DNA from: Saccharum officinarum | Lineage: Eukaryota; Streptophyta; Magnoliopsida; Poales; Poaceae | Assembly (NCBI GenBank): GCA_020631735.1 | Contig: CM036201.1 | Coordinates: 76,646,353 to 76,710,352, forward strand | Length of the DNA stretch: 64,000 nt | Direction: 5' to 3' | Shown: positions 10,295-21,973 of the stretch, one piece after another | Layout: every line of letters starts with the position of its first letter | Numbering within the stretch: the first letter of the stretch is position 1 | Program-made: the position numbers and the translations under genes | The notes under the pieces: model-generated | Told to the model about the DNA's origin: nothing | The model's input: only the letters and a program-made list of their open reading frames with translations | Database searches by the model: none

Positions 10295-10624
10295 TGTTAG
10301 AAGAGTCAAGTGCCTATTGGGCCTTAGCCCGTTAGGGTTAATTAGTCGCTTGCTTAGGGGTCAAGTAAGACATCTTCTCTATATAAGGAGAGGAGATGTA
10401 TCAATCTATTCAAGCAAGAGATTAGAAGGAAAAACCTTCTCTCATACCGGCCGTGGGCGAAGTCCGGCGGCCGACGTTCCCAGCGCCCCTCACAGCCCTA
10501 GCCGCCGGGCCTCTCGCCTCTCTCGCATGAACAGTACCCGCGTGGTACTGTAGCGCATGGGTACTGTATCTCCGCCGCCGCTCCCCTCGACTCTCCCCTC
10601 TCGATCCCAACAGCCCACATAACA
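10295..10624 (+). repeat. 3' LTR of the 1.6-kb element
   Basis: It runs from TGTTAGAAGAGTC to CCCACATAACA, followed by the TTATC target-site copy. It carries about 30 bp (near 10465-10500) that the 5' LTR lacks. A TATA-like 'ctctatataagg' lies at about 10377-10388. Confidence 0.9.
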
Positions 10625-10720
10625 TTATCATTATCGAACTTTGGCACCGACATTACGTGGTCGACAGTGATATATGGTGAGGGGCTACCATTGTCGGTGC
10701 TACAACCGATTGTAAGTAAT

Positions 10721-11428
10721 GTGCATTAAAAACAAAAAAAAAGAAAAAGAAAACAACTCAGGTTTGGATGTGTCGCTCGTCACCGCCGCTCCTAGAATGC
10801 TCATGGGGCCACTGGTGGCCCATGGCCCCGTGCTTAGGCCTTCCACCAGCGAGGAGAACTAAGGGGGGAGAAGGCAACTGTGCCAACGCACGTCAAAGCC
10901 CACGCCGCCCATCCAAACCCGTGTCGTGAGGGGAGCTACACAGGAGAGACAGATAGAGAGAGAATTGTTGGAGCCCACGCCACCCGTCCAGCCCACCCAA
11001 ACCATGCATGGTGGATTTAATGGAAATACAACCTAGGTCTAGATTAATTTTATTACACACTCCAATTCTGAAATTTGTTGAATCCTAAAAAAAATTCAAC
11101 TTTCAAGTCTCAAATCACAATTCTATTAGAAACATATCTCATGGTGGATGTCATCTACAATACCAATTAAATGCACTTTCAGAACATGTGTCGTCTGATT
11201 TAGGACAAAACTAAAACATAGTCTGTTTTGGAACATAGGGAGTAGCATACATGCAACATAATATGGTATATATATGAATAATGTGGTCTAGAATACATTG
11301 TATGCATATACATAGACAATGCAACCATGTGGTAAAATCTTGTGAGAAGAGAACAAAATATACCATTGTTCCTCACTAAAAAGTATATGGTTACTTTAGA
11401 TGTGTCCAACATCCAAGCTTGGCCTAAG
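10721..11428. other. Spacer downstream of the WAK kinase exon
   Basis: The part near 11200-11428 is the likely former 3' UTR of the kinase gene on the minus strand. The 10760-10980 section is GC-rich and holds no recognisable gene. A minus-strand frame reaching 11200 is an out-of-frame reading of the kinase tail and not a separate gene. Confidence 0.5.
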
Positions 11429-12893
11429 TTAGCGAGGCATACTAGATGTTGCCACAAATTCTTGCTCCAAACTATAGCACCCAGAGGCCATTGGTACTGG
11501 TAGCTGTGCAGCATTGACAAGATCGATATGTTCTTGCAAGTTCTGAGCTCCTGGGCACATGAAAGATTCCATCTCTCCATCTTTTTCAACTAAAATTATA
11601 TGCCTTCCTTAGCCTCTTTGTTCTTAGTACTTGCAGTCTCATATCTACTTCTTTCATACTTGGTCTATGTCCTCCTTTAGATCTCAAGTATGATTCTATA
11701 AGCGAGGCAATATCAAGAATCTCTTCTTGGTCGGCCTCTTCCACAACTTGTGGATCCATTATTTCCATGAGAGCCCCTTCTTGAAGTCCTTCAATGAAGT
11801 AATGAGATAGGCTTTGCTTTGCACCTAAGTCGTTGATAAAAATTGGTTTCTTCCTTGTCAAAAGTTCCACAAGTATTACCCCAAAACTATATACATCACT
11901 CTTCTCAGTTAGTTGACCAGTATGATAATACTCTGGATCCAAGTAACCAAATGTTCCTTGGACAATTGTCACCACATGTGTTTCATCAAGTGAAAGAGAT
12001 CTTGAAGCACCAAAATCTGAGACCTTTGTGGTGAAGTTGTCATCCAAGAGTATATTGGAAGACTTCACATCTCTATGGAAAATTGGTATTTCAGCAGCTG
12101 AGTGTAGATAAGCAAGTGCTCCTGCTGCTTCCATTGCAACTCTAATGCGATCATCCCATGATAGCAAGCATTTTTCTGCAATGTTTGCATGAAGAAGACC
12201 ATATAGAGTGCCATTTGATATGAACTCATAGACTAGCAAGGGCACCTCATCTTCTAGGCAACAACCATAAAGTTTCACTACATTACGATGAATGATTTGA
12301 GACAAAATAGCAACCTCATTGATAAACTGGTCTATTTCTGTTTGCTCTACTATTTTAGATTTTTTTATGGCCACAACGCGCTGGTCAGATAGAATCCCTT
12401 TATAAACTGTGCCATGCCCTCCAAGACCTAGAACACGAGTAGTGTCAAAGTTGTTGGTTGCCTCTTCTAGTTCCTCTAATGTGTATATCTTTGTTTTATT
12501 TGCAGCACTTTTGTTTGAGATTAGTTGCTCCAAGAGTAGGCCTTGGTTTTTCTTGAAGTATGCTCTTTGTATTCTCCTTTGGATATCTTTCTTCCACTTA
12601 TGAATGAGTACAATGGCACCTAGTGTAAAACTTATGAAGCCAAGGCCACAAGCAAGCCCAATTGCAATCCCTACATTCATTAAATGTGAACATGAATATT
12701 TTGGAAAATTTAAATTTTGATGGACAAGTGCATGACTCACCTAGAATTAAATTATGCTGCTTAGTTGACATGACACATTTTTGTTTCTTTGTATCATATT
12801 CTTTTCCATGAGAGCAGCTTGTACAGTTGAAGCCTCCATCAAAATTGTGGCATATCCCATTGCATTTGTTTGGAATAGAGCACTCATCAATAT
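11429..12893 (-). pseudogene. WAK EGF_CA, transmembrane and kinase exons (damaged)
   Basis: Exon 12893-12741 encodes a calcium-binding EGF domain (DIDECSIPNKCNGICHNFDG). It has a GT donor at 12740, and the next exon starts at 12670 after a TAG acceptor. That exon gives a membrane helix ([20 protein letters not shown]), a juxtamembrane stretch and a complete Ser/Thr kinase: glycine loop [16 protein letters not shown] lysine, catalytic [13 protein letters not shown] and [11 protein letters not shown]. This is the usual WAK arrangement, an RD-type receptor kinase at the plasma membrane. Two lesions are visible. The acceptor before DIDEC reads GG instead of AG (12894-12895). A one-base shift around 11590-11600 ends the frame at 11586 (TGA), while the family-type tail (DGEMESFMCPGA ... 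SGCYSLEQEF ... MPR) continues in another frame to a TAA at 11429-11431. The missing ectodomain is most likely copy 2, about 44 kb away. Confidence 0.85.
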
Positions 12894-12895
12894 CC

Positions 12896-13774
12896 GGAAA
12901 GTAAGATGGTTGTATGTTGGTAGTGCAAGTAAAAGCATGCTCACATTTACTGATATTTCATAGAAAAAGTAATGTGATCTGTGATCATGTAGAACCTTTG
13001 ATGGTGCAAGTAGTAGCATGACCTTTCGAAAAGATATACTAGTGTAGAATTGTAATTTACATAGAGTAAGATATATGTTGTAGTGTTTAATTGCATTCGA
13101 AAGTAAATATAATCTTAATAGTAGTAGCAAATATTGTTTCTTTGAGATCCTATATTAATCCTCACAAGACTCTCTAGAAAAGGATACCAGGTCTAGAAAT
13201 TATAAACATCCAACCATTAGGCTAGACTTAACGTACTTCACCACTGTTGAGACATAGTCAATCTATATCTGAGGTGCCCACTTCTTCTTGAAAGATATTA
13301 AAGTAAACCTTTTGCATATAAATTACACACCCGTAGCATTATTTAAGATATCATAATTTAACCCATTAGATTTTCATATTTATTGCCCTTGTGTGTTATT
13401 ATTAAAAATAAACTAAATAACCTCTTTCATCTACATATAAAATACATGCATATGTTATTATAAAAAATATAATATAAAGGATCCTCAATACACTTTAAAA
13501 TACCCATTTCAACAACTATAGTATGTAATAAAATATCATAAAAAAGGTAATATAAAGCACCCTCAATACACTTTAAAATACCCTTTCAACTACAGTAATA
13601 TATAATAAAATACTAGTCAAAGGAAACATAGATGTTATGTGCCAACGTAGAGACCAAATATGCATCCATGCATAAGCTATATATAATTAAGTACACATTT
13701 CTTAGTTTAGCAATTATGAAAAATGTTTCCGTAACAAATCATGTACCAATGACACTAGGTTCGATGTATTGGGC
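12896..13774. other. AT-rich WAK intron remnant
   Basis: No gene is seen. Two imperfect tandem units of about 80 bp ('aatataaag.a.cctcaata ... taataaaata') lie at about 13468-13545 and 13548-13615. Confidence 0.5.
13468..13615 (+). repeat. Imperfect tandem repeat, two units of about 80 bp
   Basis: Both units contain 'cctcaatacactttaaaata' followed by a short variable stretch and a 'taataaaatac/t' tail. Confidence 0.65.
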
Positions 13775-14175
13775 CCCGGATATCCTCACTGCAAGGATAA
13801 TAGCCTAAGTATGATGTGATGGGTCGATCCAGCTAATGAGAATCCCAAACTAGACTGGGTACGTCGACTACTTGGAAGACAAGGTATTGACTAGATATAC
13901 TTATAAGCCAACGAGACTAGGATGATCCATTCGGATCTGACTAAGATTCCCTTTTAACAAACTAGAAAACCGTAGTTGCAGATTGATTGGCATTCTATCT
14001 GTAACCCTACCCCTTAGACTATATAAGGGGTGACAATAGGCATGTTGTAGCTTACAACCCTCGACAAATTCCATAAGCGCCCTTGTAACCCAAGCGCATG
14101 GCGCATATAGAAGCATTCTTAACTGGATGTCAGGTACCCTATGTCTAAACCAGTGTAAATTCATGTCCTATATGG
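13775..14175 (+). mobile_element. Degraded gypsy-type LTR fragment
   Basis: A TATA box in 'agactatataagggg' (about 14016-14030) lies after 'ctgtaaccctacccctta'. Downstream are 'cataagcgcccttgtaacc' and 'aaccagtgtaaattcatgtcc'. This order is familiar from LTRs of grass gypsy elements (basal promoter, then '...AACCAGTGTAAA..TCGTGTCC'). No TG...CA ends, TSD or internal region could be located, so it is a truncated relic. It is assigned on general resemblance only. Confidence 0.4.
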
Positions 14176-14242
14176 TACCCCTCTTATTCCTTACTCAAAA
14201 AATGTTAATCTACTTGTTAGACAAAAAAATCCCATGACACTA

Positions 14243-14382
14243 GGACCTTGTTTGAATGCACTCATATCCACCTCAATCCACGCGTGTTGGAGTGGATTAG
14301 GATGGAAACTAAACTAAGTTCCACCCCAATTCACTCCAATACACATGGATTGAGGTGGATATGAGAGCGCGCAAACAAGCCC
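14243..14382. mobile_element. MITE with 37-bp terminal inverted repeats
   Basis: The left end GGACCTTGTTTGAATGCACT and the right end (reverse complement GGGCTTGTTTGCGCGCTCTC) continue as matching 'CATATCCACCTCAATCCA' arms. The element is about 140 bp with TA on both sides. The GG(G/A)CCTTGTTTG start is typical of small grass PIF/Harbinger (Tourist-like) elements; a clean 3-bp TSD is not visible, so the superfamily is tentative. Confidence 0.75.
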
Positions 14383-15030
14383 TAAAGCATATTTTTTTAA
14401 CTATATTAATAATCCATGAAAATAAATTATGTGAATTGCTACAAGTTTTGTTGGTGTTTCATACTACCAACAAGTAAACTTGGTGACGTGTTGGATTGCA
14501 AGGAGGTTCCATAGTCTGCTAATCCGTTACAAAGTTTTGTTTGTTGTCATTTTTTTAGAAATGCCTATTTAAAGCCCCTCTAGGTGACATCAAGGTCCTT
14601 TCACTACCCTCCTTATGTAGTCTAGGAGGTAGGATTATCGATAGAGTAGAGTGGTTTACAAATTGATTTCCTATTCAGTTATGACAAATCAAGCCGATTT
14701 CCATGTATATCTTGTCTATGCCTTGTCCACTAAGTCGGTGAGGTTGCCTGGGTTAGATTCGTCATTAGCCAATCAGCCTAGTATACCCCCTCGTGGGGAG
14801 CCATTTATGACTTCAGTGAGGATACTCGGTCCAATGTAGTCGACAGGTACAATGTAGGTTATTCTGGTTATGTGGAATATTACGCTTCAACAATGTCAAT
14901 TAGGACTTACAGTGCATCCGGTTATTGTATACTGTAGGTATGGCCTGCACTGCCACTATATACTCCGTCCTTGCAAACCATTAGTCCTGTTGATGTACTT
15001 CTCATCCTATGCATCAATTGTTCACAGTGC
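14383..15030. other. Unassigned sequence left of solo LTR S1
   Basis: Joined to 56163-56330 across the S1 insertion it forms a block of moderate GC with phrases such as 'ccccctcgtggggag', 'atgtagtcgacaggtac' and 'gtcgagtcgaccatggtc'. It may be an older transposon piece, but no ends or protein could be recognised. Confidence 0.35.
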
Positions 15031-15990
15031 TGAAATCTCTAGTTTGGTTTTGCACAATTGATGAACCTAAGTGAACTAACCTCTATGTTCTAAGTGACAT
15101 GAGATAGGTTGGTTTACACCAAGTGATGGAGCAAGATGGCACTCATGGTGATGGAGCTGGCCAAAAGATGGAGAATCATGAGCTCCAACTTGGAAAGAAG
15201 AAAGAGAAAACAAAATGGGCTCAAGGCAACGGTATAAGCAATAGGGCCATTTTGTTTTGCCGGTCAAGACACTATAGAGAGTGTGACTAGGTTTAGGGTA
15301 GATAGCCGTACTATGAAGAGGGTAAAATCATGGTAAAAGCGGTTATCAAGTGCCACTAAGTGAAATGATTCATTGCATGTGCATTAGGACCTAGTGTGTA
15401 CTAACTTGTCCCTTGAAAATGCTTTGGAAAAATGCTAGCACACGTGCACAAGTGTTGGGACACGCGTCGGACCCAGGCCAGCAGGGGTGTCGGCCCATGG
15501 CGCCTGAGTCCGGTGGCTAACCCTAGCTATGTAAAGTGGCTGTGGTGGCTCCGAACTGTGGCTGGCGAGGGCATCAGACCCTTAGCCTTTGGTCCGGTGG
15601 GTGCACTGCAGAGAGGGCTCGGGGGCTCTGGACTCTAGCGCTTGGTTCGGCTGGCTGCACCGAACTGAGTCCTACGTGATTTTCACGTTTCTGGAGCTCT
15701 CGATGTAAAAACCATAGGCGTTAGACCCTGGTGATTGTTGGTCTGGAGGGTTTGGTCGGACTGAGCCTAATGCATTTGGAGCTCTTGGTGTTGTTTCTAG
15801 ACAATGTCGGACTGAGGTCCTCGATGGTCCGGCGGTGAGTCTGGAGCTCGATTCGACGAGCGTGATCAGTGACCGTTGAAGTGCAGCAATGGTCAAAAGT
15901 TTGACAGGGACACGTGGCAGTTGCTCAGTGAGCGCAGGTGAGCATGGGACCCGGAGCCATTGGTCCGGACCCCCTGTGAGTCTAGGGCAG
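15031..15990 (+). repeat. S1 LTR, left part
   Basis: This contains the conserved 'gaacctaagtgaactaacct' and 'atggagcaagatggcactca' blocks near the start. A GC-rich stretch with repeated 'tccgg' words follows (15450-15980). Confidence 0.75.
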
Positions 15991-18108
15991 TGTAACACCC
16001 TAAATTTTGCTCCTTTCAAAATAGATGCAAAGTAATTTAATTTTGTATTCTAGTGCTCATGAAAACATAGGAAAATAATATTTTTCATTAAAATAAAATT
16101 TATCATAGGGTTTAGCAACATTGTGTGTATACATACCGGTGCATATGATTTGATGTGATGTTTGCTTATTGTTCCTTTGTGTGTTGAGAGTGAATAAAAT
16201 TTTTAAAATGCATTCAGTAGATCGATCTTCCTTCTCCGGCACGCCTTTATTTTTTTTCTTAATAAAATTCCTTGTTTCTTATCTCAAGTTTTCATTGAGA
16301 GTTTCCTAAAATATTTTCTTTGTAACCCAAATCACTCCTTTCAGTTCCTCATCCGTCAATCAACCTCTACAAACTTCTTGGGAATTTTTTTGACTTTTTC
16401 TGTAGCTTGTTTCCACTTGTCTGTGAGCATAATCTAATTTTTAGATGCTCCAAAATATCTTATCATGAGCTCCAAATACTTTATTTGGGTTCCTCATGTT
16501 CCATAATGTCTTTGGAAAATTTCTCCGAATTTTTGGAGCTCTCGGAGTATTTTTCGCGGCTTAAATAATAATTCTGGACTTTTCTAGAATTATTTTATCC
16601 ATGAAATTAATTAATTCCAAAAATAGGAAATATCTCATTTTCCACCAAAGCCCGTGTGCAATAATCCTAAATGCATATTCATTTATTTACTAATGGGCTT
16701 TGATGATTAATTAGGCCCATTAGTAGAGGTGGAGGGTGCAACATCAACTAGTACCGTATCGTTAGTTGATGTAGGGGTAGGGAGTTTTTCTCCCTATATA
16801 TATGTACCAACCCCTTGGGCAAAGCACCTCAAAACTACTATAAGTGGAGCCCTAGTTCGGGAATCCCTAAGATAGTAAATTAGATTTTCATCCTCTTTCT
16901 CCGATGTCTCGCTTCGCAACACCATCCAGCCGTAGGAAGTCATGTTTAGAAGCCGCCGCCTTTGGCCGTGCCCCATCGTTGCCCCGACATGCTGCTCATC
17001 TTCTCGAGATCCGCCGCAGGCCAACAAATCGAGCTGCTCTCTGATGCAGTGCGCCTACTTGATCGAGAGCCCTACAAACTAGCATGCATGCCCTAGCTTG
17101 CCTCGTCCGGCAACGTTTCCATGTGTACATGACCAGCATGTATCTGAGAGCAAACATTGCTGGCTTGCTGCCGTTGCCGCTCTGCCGACATGGATCATGG
17201 TGAGAACTGCTGCTGATCTCCATCACGTGAGGAGAAGACCACATGATGCACTCGACCGTCGCCACTTTCTGCTTCATCTTCGGCTCGGCCGCCCGACGTC
17301 GCTGTTCGTACACGAACCCTGCCTATCATGTCCTCTGCTTACATGAATCTAATCTTCTGTACGCAGCTGCTGTTTGTTTCGTGATTTTCGATCTGTTATG
17401 TGCACAGGGCTGTCCATCACCATGTTCAATTGTCATTCAGATAGGAGATAAGTAAACCTGCTATCGTATGGCGACATCTTGCTGTTGCTTGATGGACGCT
17501 AGTGTTTTTCCACAGCTATCGAGTTTACAAGCCGAAGTATCCATGTTCCTGTATGCGTGCACTCACAGGCAAACACGAAGTCATCTCAGCTGTAGCAATC
17601 CTTGTTTGGAACCTGTCCATCAGCAACAACGTACATTGTCGTTCCTTACATCAGTGGCAAACTCCTGCTGGTCGATTAATAAAAGGTCAGCCTCACCTCC
17701 TTGTCCATTATTTTATTGATCAAATATGGTGCTGATGTCATGCCCCTCTAAACAAAATTCCAACACCTTCCAACGGATAGCTTTAATCCTGCGCCATATC
17801 GCTGTTTTAGCTCTGATTCGCGATAACAGTGTATGGGTGTTAGTGTCCATATTTAATATGTCGCATAATTATGAATTTAAATATTAACTTGATTAAAGTT
17901 CATGTGCCACTAGTAGCTTTATATATAAATTAATCAAAAACAATATAGGGTTGCCACATCGGCCTTTTGTAAATGAATATTAAATTGAATAATATCAACT
18001 CAAATATGTTTTGATTATAATTTGTTTAGCTTAAACACGATCGTATAATGCTCTTTCATATTCGTTTCTTTTTCTAAAGTAACAGTGTAACTTGCTTAAA
18101 TTATAATA
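15991..18108 (+). repeat. E1 LTR, first part
   Basis: U3 and the start of the transcribed region. The 16880-17760 section holds short frames with no recognisable product and could be leader sequence or captured DNA. It ends at the TAATA target site of E2. Confidence 0.8.
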
Positions 18109-20916
18109 TGTAACACCCGAAAATTTGCATTATTTTAAAAATAGGAGAATTGGATTTATTTCCGCAATTCTGTGAACATTTTAACCTAGAGAAAAAATTT
18201 TCGATAAATAAAATCAATAATAAGGTTAGATACTTGCTTGTGCATACATGTTGTTGCATATTTTTATTTGTGATGATTGGTTTTATTTCTAGAAGGAAAT
18301 GATTTCAAAAACCATTTGAAAATGCAATTGTAAAATTAAAAAAAGAAAAGGAAATAGAAGCCTTCTCCTTTCTCAGCTTTTGGCCCGAAGGCCTGCTGCT
18401 ACCCCTCCTCAGCAATTGGCCCATTTGGCCTCAGCAGCCCGTGAGCCCAGTTCTCTCTCGCGCGTCGCAAACGGGCCGGCCCTGCCATCCGTAGTCGAAG
18501 CCGCCGCGCCCTCCTTCTCTCTGTTTCGCTGCCAAGCCGGGCCCGCATGTAAGCGGTGTCGTCCACCTCTCGCTCGTAACCGAGCCGGAAACCGTTGATG
18601 GAATCCGCCTCTGCCCCGACGCCATGTTGCCTTGCACCACACGTCGTGCCCCCCTCAACCTCAATCGCAAGCCAGCGCCTCTAAACAACCGCGCAGCCGC
18701 TCGAACCCTAAAGCCGCCGCCGTTCAAGCTCGGGTGGACGAGTTCGTTAACTCCACCGTGTCGTCGACACCGTAAGCAAGTCGTCGAGATTCGCAACATG
18801 ATTGCGAAGCTTCCGAGCCTCTTTTTCCTTCTTCTCTCATCTTGGTTCGCTCACCGTGCGTCGCCGTTGTTCACAGGACCACCGTTGCCGCCATCTCGAG
18901 TTGCCCGTCGACACCGGTTCGAATCCACTCGTTTTGACTCCTCCAGTGAGTTCGCCATGTCTCCCTCTGGCTTTCCGTGCTTGTCCCGTCGTCAATGGTG
19001 CCCGGAACGTCAAAAACAGTGAACTCCGGCGAGGTTAGGCTTATTCCGGCCATGGCGCTGCCATCTAGCTCGCCGCTGGCCGCCTCCTTTCCCTTGTGTC
19101 CGATCTCGGCCGCACGTTTTAAATCTAACGGCCAGAAAAGCCCGATACCGGTTTGGCTGACACTTTTGCAAAAGAGCCCTTCGGGTTTCTATAAATCTAA
19201 CCCGCAGTCCAAAGCGCGTTTACATATTTTGTTTTCTCTTTTTGAAGGTGTACTTTGGTTCGGTTATGTCGAAATACGTTTTCAAGTATTTACAGTTTTG
19301 CCATTCAATTTGTTTTAGCCATAACTTCTCTGTTTTAACTCCGATTTGACCCGTTCAAATTGCGTTAGGTTCGTAATTTCATAATCTACATGTTAGTGCT
19401 ACTGTTTAGTAGGTTCTCCACTTTTAAATTTTGAGATTAGATTTAATCTATTAATTTAATAAAGAAAACCTTATTTAAATCATATCTTTTTCGTTTTAGC
19501 TCCGATTTGCGTGCAATTCACGTCTGTGTGATCCTAGTGAGATGTAGATTCGTTTTATAAACTTTTCAACTTATTTTGCTACTGTTGGTGTACTATTCTA
19601 ATTGTAGCTTTGTTTTTTATATGATTGCTCTTGGATGATTGATGTTGGTGTGTTAATCGAGAATAGAAGGTGAGCAATTCGTTGGTGATCAAGAGTACTA
19701 TTGTGAACCAGGTCAACAGGATCAGCTAGATCAAGACAAGTATAGCATGGGACTATCCTTGTTTCCTATTCACTTTAATTCACTTAATTCATCATGCATG
19801 TGTTTCCTTGTTAAGGATGCCTTAGTATTGATCTTGTTCCTTGAATCCTATGGTTATAGCATTGGGTAGTTTGCTAGTGCTCATATAAACAATGATCTTG
19901 TAATTTGATTAATAATATATGCAATAACACTAAAAGATGATTTTTAGCAACAAGGAACAATAGGGCTAGAGTTTTCTCTAGATTTTTCTCCGTAAGGACT
20001 TATCTGTAAGCGAATATTCGGGACTTACAGTACAGCTATGAGGGCTACATGGCTCTGACTTTAGTCATATAAGAGGACCTTTTCTAGCTTGTTAGTGGTT
20101 ACCTTTATGGCGCAAGAGGGGTGTGTTCCGGGTTGGGTGTAGTGCGGCCTCTGTCCCTATGTGTATAGGCTGCGTGTCATTGTGCCATACGGAAGGGGGG
20201 CTCTACATTTGCAGGCCACGAAACCTAGCGGTCCTAACTTGTTAGACGAACCTTGGAAAGACTTCATAGTGAAACTTATCTGTCCAATGGGGAGTCATGA
20301 CCTCGGACTTTTGGGGATCACGACTCATAGTAAAAGTGTACAACCTCTGCAGAGTGTAAAACAAGTATATCAGCCGTGCTCACGGTCACGAGCGGCCTTG
20401 GACCCTTATGGAATAGAGATCACTATTAATTTACTTGTTCTTGCTATTCATTATTCTCTTTACATGATCATGTGTTTATTATTGGGAACAATACCTACTT
20501 GTTGCTACTCAATTGCTTAAAACATGATCAACTAAAAGCTACATGCAGTTAAACTAGTGTCTACCCTGTTTGAGCTTCATGAACCCCATGTTATATTTGT
20601 TGAGTACTTTTGTGCTCACCCTTGCATTCCCACACCCCAGGATGGACTCCCGAATGTGCAAATAGTGACTACTACTTCTACTTCCCTGAAGAATACTAGA
20701 CTTGTGGTTAACCAGTTGACGTGCCTGTGCTATGGAGCTAGCTACCACAAGATTTATCTATGTTTCCGCTTAGTTATGTGAAGACTCTGTGATATTATTC
20801 GTTATGTAATAAACATTTGTGATGATACTTTTTATATTTGTCATCTTATGTGTGATCGATCTCTGGGCGCACGTAAGATTATGCACTCCATTTGTTCCTT
20901 GAAAATGGGTGTGACA
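18109..20916 (+). repeat. E2 5' LTR
   Basis: It runs from TGTAACACCC to ATGGGTGTGACA. A TATA-like 'tttctataaatc' lies at about 19187-19198 after a GC-rich stretch (18400-19160). The shared R/U5 module starts near 19280. Confidence 0.92.
19991..20440 (+). other. Shared LTR R/U5 module with conserved inverted repeat
   Basis: CTGTAAG (20004-20010) and CTTACAG (20024-20030) can pair as a 7-bp stem around a 13-base loop. The same arrangement lies in E1 (about 30670-30700), E4 (about 46150-46180, minus) and E6 (about 60042-60072, minus, one pair weaker), and partly in A (about 1698-1730). Further conserved blocks are 'ttgttagacgaacctt' and 'gtgctcacggtcacgag'. What it does is unknown; RNA structure for packaging or dimerisation is one possibility. 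Confidence 0.5.
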
Positions 20917-20919
20917 GAT

Positions 20920-20931
20920 TGGTATCAGAGT
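20920..20931 (+). promoter_or_regulatory. E2 primer-binding site
   Basis: TGGTATCAGAGT begins 3 bases after the 5' LTR and matches the 3' end of initiator methionine tRNA except for the last base. Confidence 0.9.
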
Positions 20932-21106
20932 CATGTTGACTGTAGGACGCAAGCTAGTAATGGTCGTGATTAGTTCCCTTTTCTTCATTTGTTTCATGCT
21001 TATCACCTTACACTTGATAATTGCTAAATTTTTATGCTCCTTTCGCCTTATTCTATTATGAAAATATTGCTTCTATTCTAACTTATCTTTGGACTAAATT
21101 CTTTAG

Positions 21107-21973
21107 ATGCCTCGTGCCCGTAAGACTGCCCGTATCACCACTGGTGGTTACTTTCCACCTCGTTCCCTGTATGAATCAATGGAGCTTAGGGAAGAACCAG
21201 AAGACACTGCACCAACCCCGCCACCTTCACCAGATCAGGCGCCGGAACCAGATATGCCCCAAGAAGAACTTGAACCTAAGGAGGAGGTTGTCTACTTGAG
21301 TGATGATGAAGATGCTGAGTTTGCCCAAGGTGGAGAACAGCCCCCATCGCCTCCACAAGATGGTTCCGCTGAAGTTGGTGTGCCGTCCTTTCCTATGGGT
21401 TGGACTACAAGGATTCATCACAAGTCAAGCTATGACACACCTTCACACCATCGATTGGTTGGTATGCTTAGTGCTTACTTCACGGATTGGGATCCTACGT
21501 TTGAGTACGTTTGCTGGGAGCATAAGCATCCTTTGGAAGCTACTTATTGGAAGTGCAATGTGCGTATCTTCGTCAAGGACGAGGAGATGGATACTCATCT
21601 GCTGGACCGGTGTTTTTCCCATAGTGGTCGTCGTGCCACTATAGGAGATGGCATAGAAGATGCAGCCTTTGAAGCATGCTTGGGACTTCGTCACCTCCGC
21701 CATGATGTTATGCAAGATGATCAATACCGCTATTTTCCCCGTGGAGACCCGGAGCAAGGATGGGTAATGATGAACCCTGGGAATTTGGAGTTAATTCCTC
21801 GAGTGATGGTGGATTTTGGTCATGACATGATGGTGAAGAATCATCGGTTGGAAGCCTTGGTTAAAGCCTTGGGGAAATACGTCAAGAGGTATCAAGAGGT
21901 GATAGATGGTCTAAGGATTGATCAAGGCATGGAGATGATCTATGACTATCATGAACATCAAGCCCGTCCTTAG
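21107..21973 (+). CDS. E2 extra ORF upstream of gag (ORF0-like)
   Basis: An intact 288-residue frame begins with an ATG (MPRARKTARITTGGYFPPRS). Residues about 25-85 are acidic and proline-rich (EEPEDTAPTPPPSPDQ). Residues about 95-280 look like a folded domain (MLSAYFTDWDPTFEYVCWEH, AFEACLGLRHLRHDVMQDDQ, LEALVKALGKYVKRYQEVID). No enzymatic motif is visible. Rice gypsy elements RIRE3 and RIRE8 are reported to carry such an ORF0 before gag; whether this is a homologue needs a search. It is the only undamaged frame in E2, unlike the neighbouring gag and pol. Confidence 0.7.
   Translation: MPRARKTARITTGGYFPPRSLYESMELREEPEDTAPTPPPSPDQAPEPDMPQEELEPKEEVVYLSDDEDAEFAQGGEQPPSPPQDGSAEVGVPSFPMGWTTRIHHKSSYDTPSHHRLVGMLSAYFTDWDPTFEYVCWEHKHPLEATYWKCNVRIFVKDEEMDTHLLDRCFSHSGRRATIGDGIEDAAFEACLGLRHLRHDVMQDDQYRYFPRGDPEQGWVMMNPGNLELIPRVMVDFGHDMMVKNHRLEALVKALGKYVKRYQEVIDGLRIDQGMEMIYDYHEHQARP

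Larger units (their letters stand above)
9011..10624 (+). mobile_element. Short non-autonomous LTR retrotransposon (1.6 kb)
   Basis: Two LTRs (9011-9306 and 10295-10624) flank about 990 bp. A perfect 5-bp TSD, TTATC, lies at 9006-9010 and 10625-10629. A primer-binding site for initiator methionine tRNA (TGGTATCGGAG) starts at 9310, and a decayed polypurine tract precedes 10295. The only ORF (9321-9839) has no protease, RT or integrase, so transposition must have used enzymes from another element. The LTRs differ by one 30-bp indel near the middle and scattered substitutions; the first base of the left LTR has changed (CG for TG). Confidence 0.9.
8964..10720. mobile_element. Possible CACTA-type DNA transposon remnant, split by an LTR element
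   Basis: 'cgctagtacaaaaaaag' at 8963-8979 resembles a decayed CACTA-type terminus. After removing 9011-10624, the DNA continues as 'attattggttttaag ... ggcaccgaca ... tgtcggtgc', a pattern of short direct and inverted GCACCGACA motifs typical of CACTA subterminal regions. No transposase and no opposite terminus were found, so the family call is tentative. Confidence 0.35.

Noticed and set aside
11200..11589. 129-codon minus-strand frame after the kinase
   Set aside because: It reads the WAK C-terminal tail in the wrong frame; the family-type tail is in another frame and ends at 11429.
18380..19318. Arg/Pro-rich frames in the E2 LTRs, also present at 27394-28357
   Set aside because: They are GC-rich LTR leader sequence duplicated in both LTRs; frames are not shared between the two copies in detail.
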